Assembly (NCBI GenBank): GCA_050014815.1
Contig: JBEKCP010000421.1
Span: forward strand, 1-7,196
DNA length: 7,196 nucleotides
Origin: JBEKCP01 sp050014815
GTDB taxonomy: Bacteria; Planctomycetota; Planctomycetia; Pirellulales; Thermoguttaceae
Direction of reading: 5' to 3'
How positions within the stretch are numbered: the first letter of the stretch is position 1; each line of letters opens with the position of its first letter. A program made the translations under genes and the position numbers. Shown here in pieces: positions 5,676 to 7,196 of the stretch. The notes under the pieces are model-generated. The model ran no database searches and was not told the DNA's origin. It saw only the letters and a list, made by a program, of their open reading frames with translations.

Positions 5676-7196
5676 GGCGCCGCTGGCCGGGTCGAAGGCC
5701 GCCACCTGCTGGCGGTGCGACAGGCCCACCACCGCGACGCCCTCGGCCACGCTGGGCTGGGTCACGGGCCCTTGGGCGAACCAATGGTCGTTCCAACTGC
5801 GGGCCAGCAATTCGGCCGGTGGATCGCCCGCCGGGCTGGCCGTCCAAAGCGGTTTGAGCTTGCCGGGGAGTTTCTCCTCGGTCCAGGCGGTGCGGCGATT
5901 ATCGCGGAGGTACATCGGCCAGCCGGGGCCGGCCTTGGCCGGCGCGGCGGTCGCTTCGCCCCGCTCCAGGCGGTGGCCGCTTTCCTCGCCGGCAAAACGC
6001 CGCGCGTGGAAGGCCATGCTCCCCGGCAGATAGGGTTGGCAGAAGCAGTGGTTGGGGGTGATGTAGGTGAGGCCGTTGGCCGGGAAGGCGCCGACGTCGC
6101 AGGTCGTCCGCGCTACGTCGGTGTGGAAGACCTTCGGCTCGCCGGTGGCCGCGTAGGTCGTCAGCGATCCGAAGAGCCAGTTGGGCGAGGCCCGAAACGC
6201 GGTACACCCGACCGGGCGATCCATCCTGGCGTACGGCAGGGCCGCCTCCTTCGCGTTGCCCGGATCGGCAATCGACATCGAACCAACCAGCGAGACAATG
6301 GTCGTGCGCCAGAGGCGATCGCCGACCGCAATCGACTTCATCGAAGAGTGGCCCGCCCCATATCGCCCGCCGTCATAGACGCTGTTGATCCCGTAATAGG
6401 TTTCGCGGCCGTCGCGGGCATCGACCAACAGGAGCATGGTTCGGCCTGCCGCGTTGGCGATGTCCCTTGCGAGCGGTTTGCCATCGCTGTCGAGGATCGG
6501 TTTTCCGTGCTTGTCCTGGTTCTCTCCTCCGCGGATCGTCAGCGCCAGTTGACCGGCGGCGGGCACCATGTTGTAGGCGGCAGCTTCGTGGCGGCCTTGA
6601 GGCCAGTCGAAGGTCCAGCCAGGCTTGCCGTCGGCCAGCCCGAACGCCCGGATCCGCTTGACCACCGACATCGGCCAGTGGGTGTAGCTCATTGACGCGG
6701 CGGCTCGTCCCTCGACGACATAGAGCGTCGGGCCGATGACGACGGGGTGCATCCAGACCATTCCCGACTCGGCCTTGGCCCCCCACAGCCGCTTGCCGCT
6801 TGCCGCTTCGAGCACCGCCAGGTCGTCGCCGGCCTTCTGGATCATGGTGCCGTCGGCGGTCAGCGACGTGGTGAAGTCGCCGCGCTTCCCGTGGAATTCA
6901 GCGGCCAACTGCTTGGCCTGCTCGGGACTGGCGGGCTTGGTGGTCGGAAGAATAAAGGTCAACCCTTCGCGGTACTCCAGCACCGTCTTGCCGGTGCGGA
7001 GATCCAGCGCCGCCAGGCACGGTGCCGGCGGGCCGCTCTCCGGCGACGCCGTATAGACGTAGACCCGCTGGCGGTCGGCCATCAGGGCATAGCGGGTGGC
7101 CGGCGCCATGTCGGCGCGTCGCCACAGGGGCAGGCCGCTCCAGGCGTCGCGGGCCATCAGGGCGGGCGGGCCGCCGTCGGTCGTCGGGCTGCCGTC
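5673..7196 (-). CDS. PQQ-like beta-propeller protein, N-terminal part (open at the window edge)
   Basis: There are 507 codons before the in-frame TAG, with no stop up to the right edge, so the true start and any signal peptide lie outside. The ATG at 7157 is probably internal, because 13 more codons are open upstream. Counting from the edge, blade-type repeats are seen at LDLRTGKTVLEY (64-75), VLEAASGKRLW (128-138) and VAAFDPASGA (498-507). A Cys366-x17-Cys384-Phe-Cys386 cluster within a Pro/Asn-rich stretch (PANGLTYITPNHCFC) could bind a metal or form disulfides. The pattern RDAWSGLPLW near the start matches, to my recollection, large PQQ-binding-like repeat proteins typical of planctomycetes, probably periplasmic or surface-exposed. 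The real gene covers at least 4725-7196, about 823 codons. BamB shares the fold but is much shorter, so no gene symbol is given. PQQ binding itself is not shown. Confidence 0.85.
   Translation of the reverse strand, partial: DGSPTTDGGPPALMARDAWSGLPLWRRADMAPATRYALMADRQRVYVYTASPESGPPAPCLAALDLRTGKTVLEYREGLTFILPTTKPASPEQAKQLAAEFHGKRGDFTTSLTADGTMIQKAGDDLAVLEAASGKRLWGAKAESGMVWMHPVVIGPTLYVVEGRAAASMSYTHWPMSVVKRIRAFGLADGKPGWTFDWPQGRHEAAAYNMVPAAGQLALTIRGGENQDKHGKPILDSDGKPLARDIANAAGRTMLLLVDARDGRETYYGINSVYDGGRYGAGHSSMKSIAVGDRLWRTTIVSLVGSMSIADPGNAKEAALPYARMDRPVGCTAFRASPNWLFGSLTTYAATGEPKVFHTDVARTTCDVGAFPANGLTYITPNHCFCQPYLPGSMAFHARRFAGEESGHRLERGEATAAPAKAGPGWPMYLRDNRRTAWTEEKLPGKLKPLWTASPAGDPPAELLARSWNDHWFAQGPVTQPSVAEGVAVVGLSHRQQVAAFDPASGA

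Noticed and set aside
5082..6695. Long (537-residue) plus-strand ORF opposite the propeller gene
   Set aside because: It is antisense to a gene with clear PQQ-like blades, rich in Arg, Ala, Gly and Val without domains, as expected of antisense frames in GC-rich DNA.

Overview
The window looks like GC-rich bacterial chromosome, most likely from a planctomycete (Planctomycetota). This is an inference from three things: a large secreted-type PQQ-like beta-propeller protein of a kind common in that phylum, GTAG-headed palindromic (REP-like) repeats between the genes, and CCACGGAT-type intergenic repeats. One undetermined base (1664) and one in-frame stop in a conserved domain suggest a draft or metagenomic assembly.

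Layout. 1-256 is intergenic with no recognisable gene. 257-320 is an inverted pair of 25-bp REP-like units. A promoter with a perfect TATAAT box (365-370) and a strong ribosome-binding site lead into a 1262-residue gamma-class N6-adenine DNA methyltransferase (398-4186, +). It carries a candidate PD-(D/E)XK nuclease module at its N-terminus and a target-recognition region after the methylase, so it could be a single-chain (type IIG-like) restriction-modification enzyme. No other defence gene is visible beside it.

4187-4724 lies between convergent genes and is rich in structure. On the minus strand there is a consensus-like promoter (4510-4482), a CCACGGAT-type inverted repeat (4329-4419), and the start of what looks like a secreted protein (signal peptide ending AHA, then ATYYW). 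That reading frame runs straight into the last codons of the methyltransferase, as if the rest of the gene had been lost. Next comes a second inverted pair of the same REP units (4550-4717), enclosing a different perfect hairpin.

4725-7196 (minus strand) is one long PQQ-like beta-propeller gene, open at the right edge, split by an in-frame TAG at 5673-5675. Both halves read in the same frame, and the domain repeat continues across the stop. It is a recent nonsense mutation or a sequence error.

The methyltransferase and the propeller gene have no evident functional link. The most interesting points are the nuclease-methylase fusion, the REP doublets on both sides of it (one with an inverted core), and the beheaded secretory gene at its 3' end.
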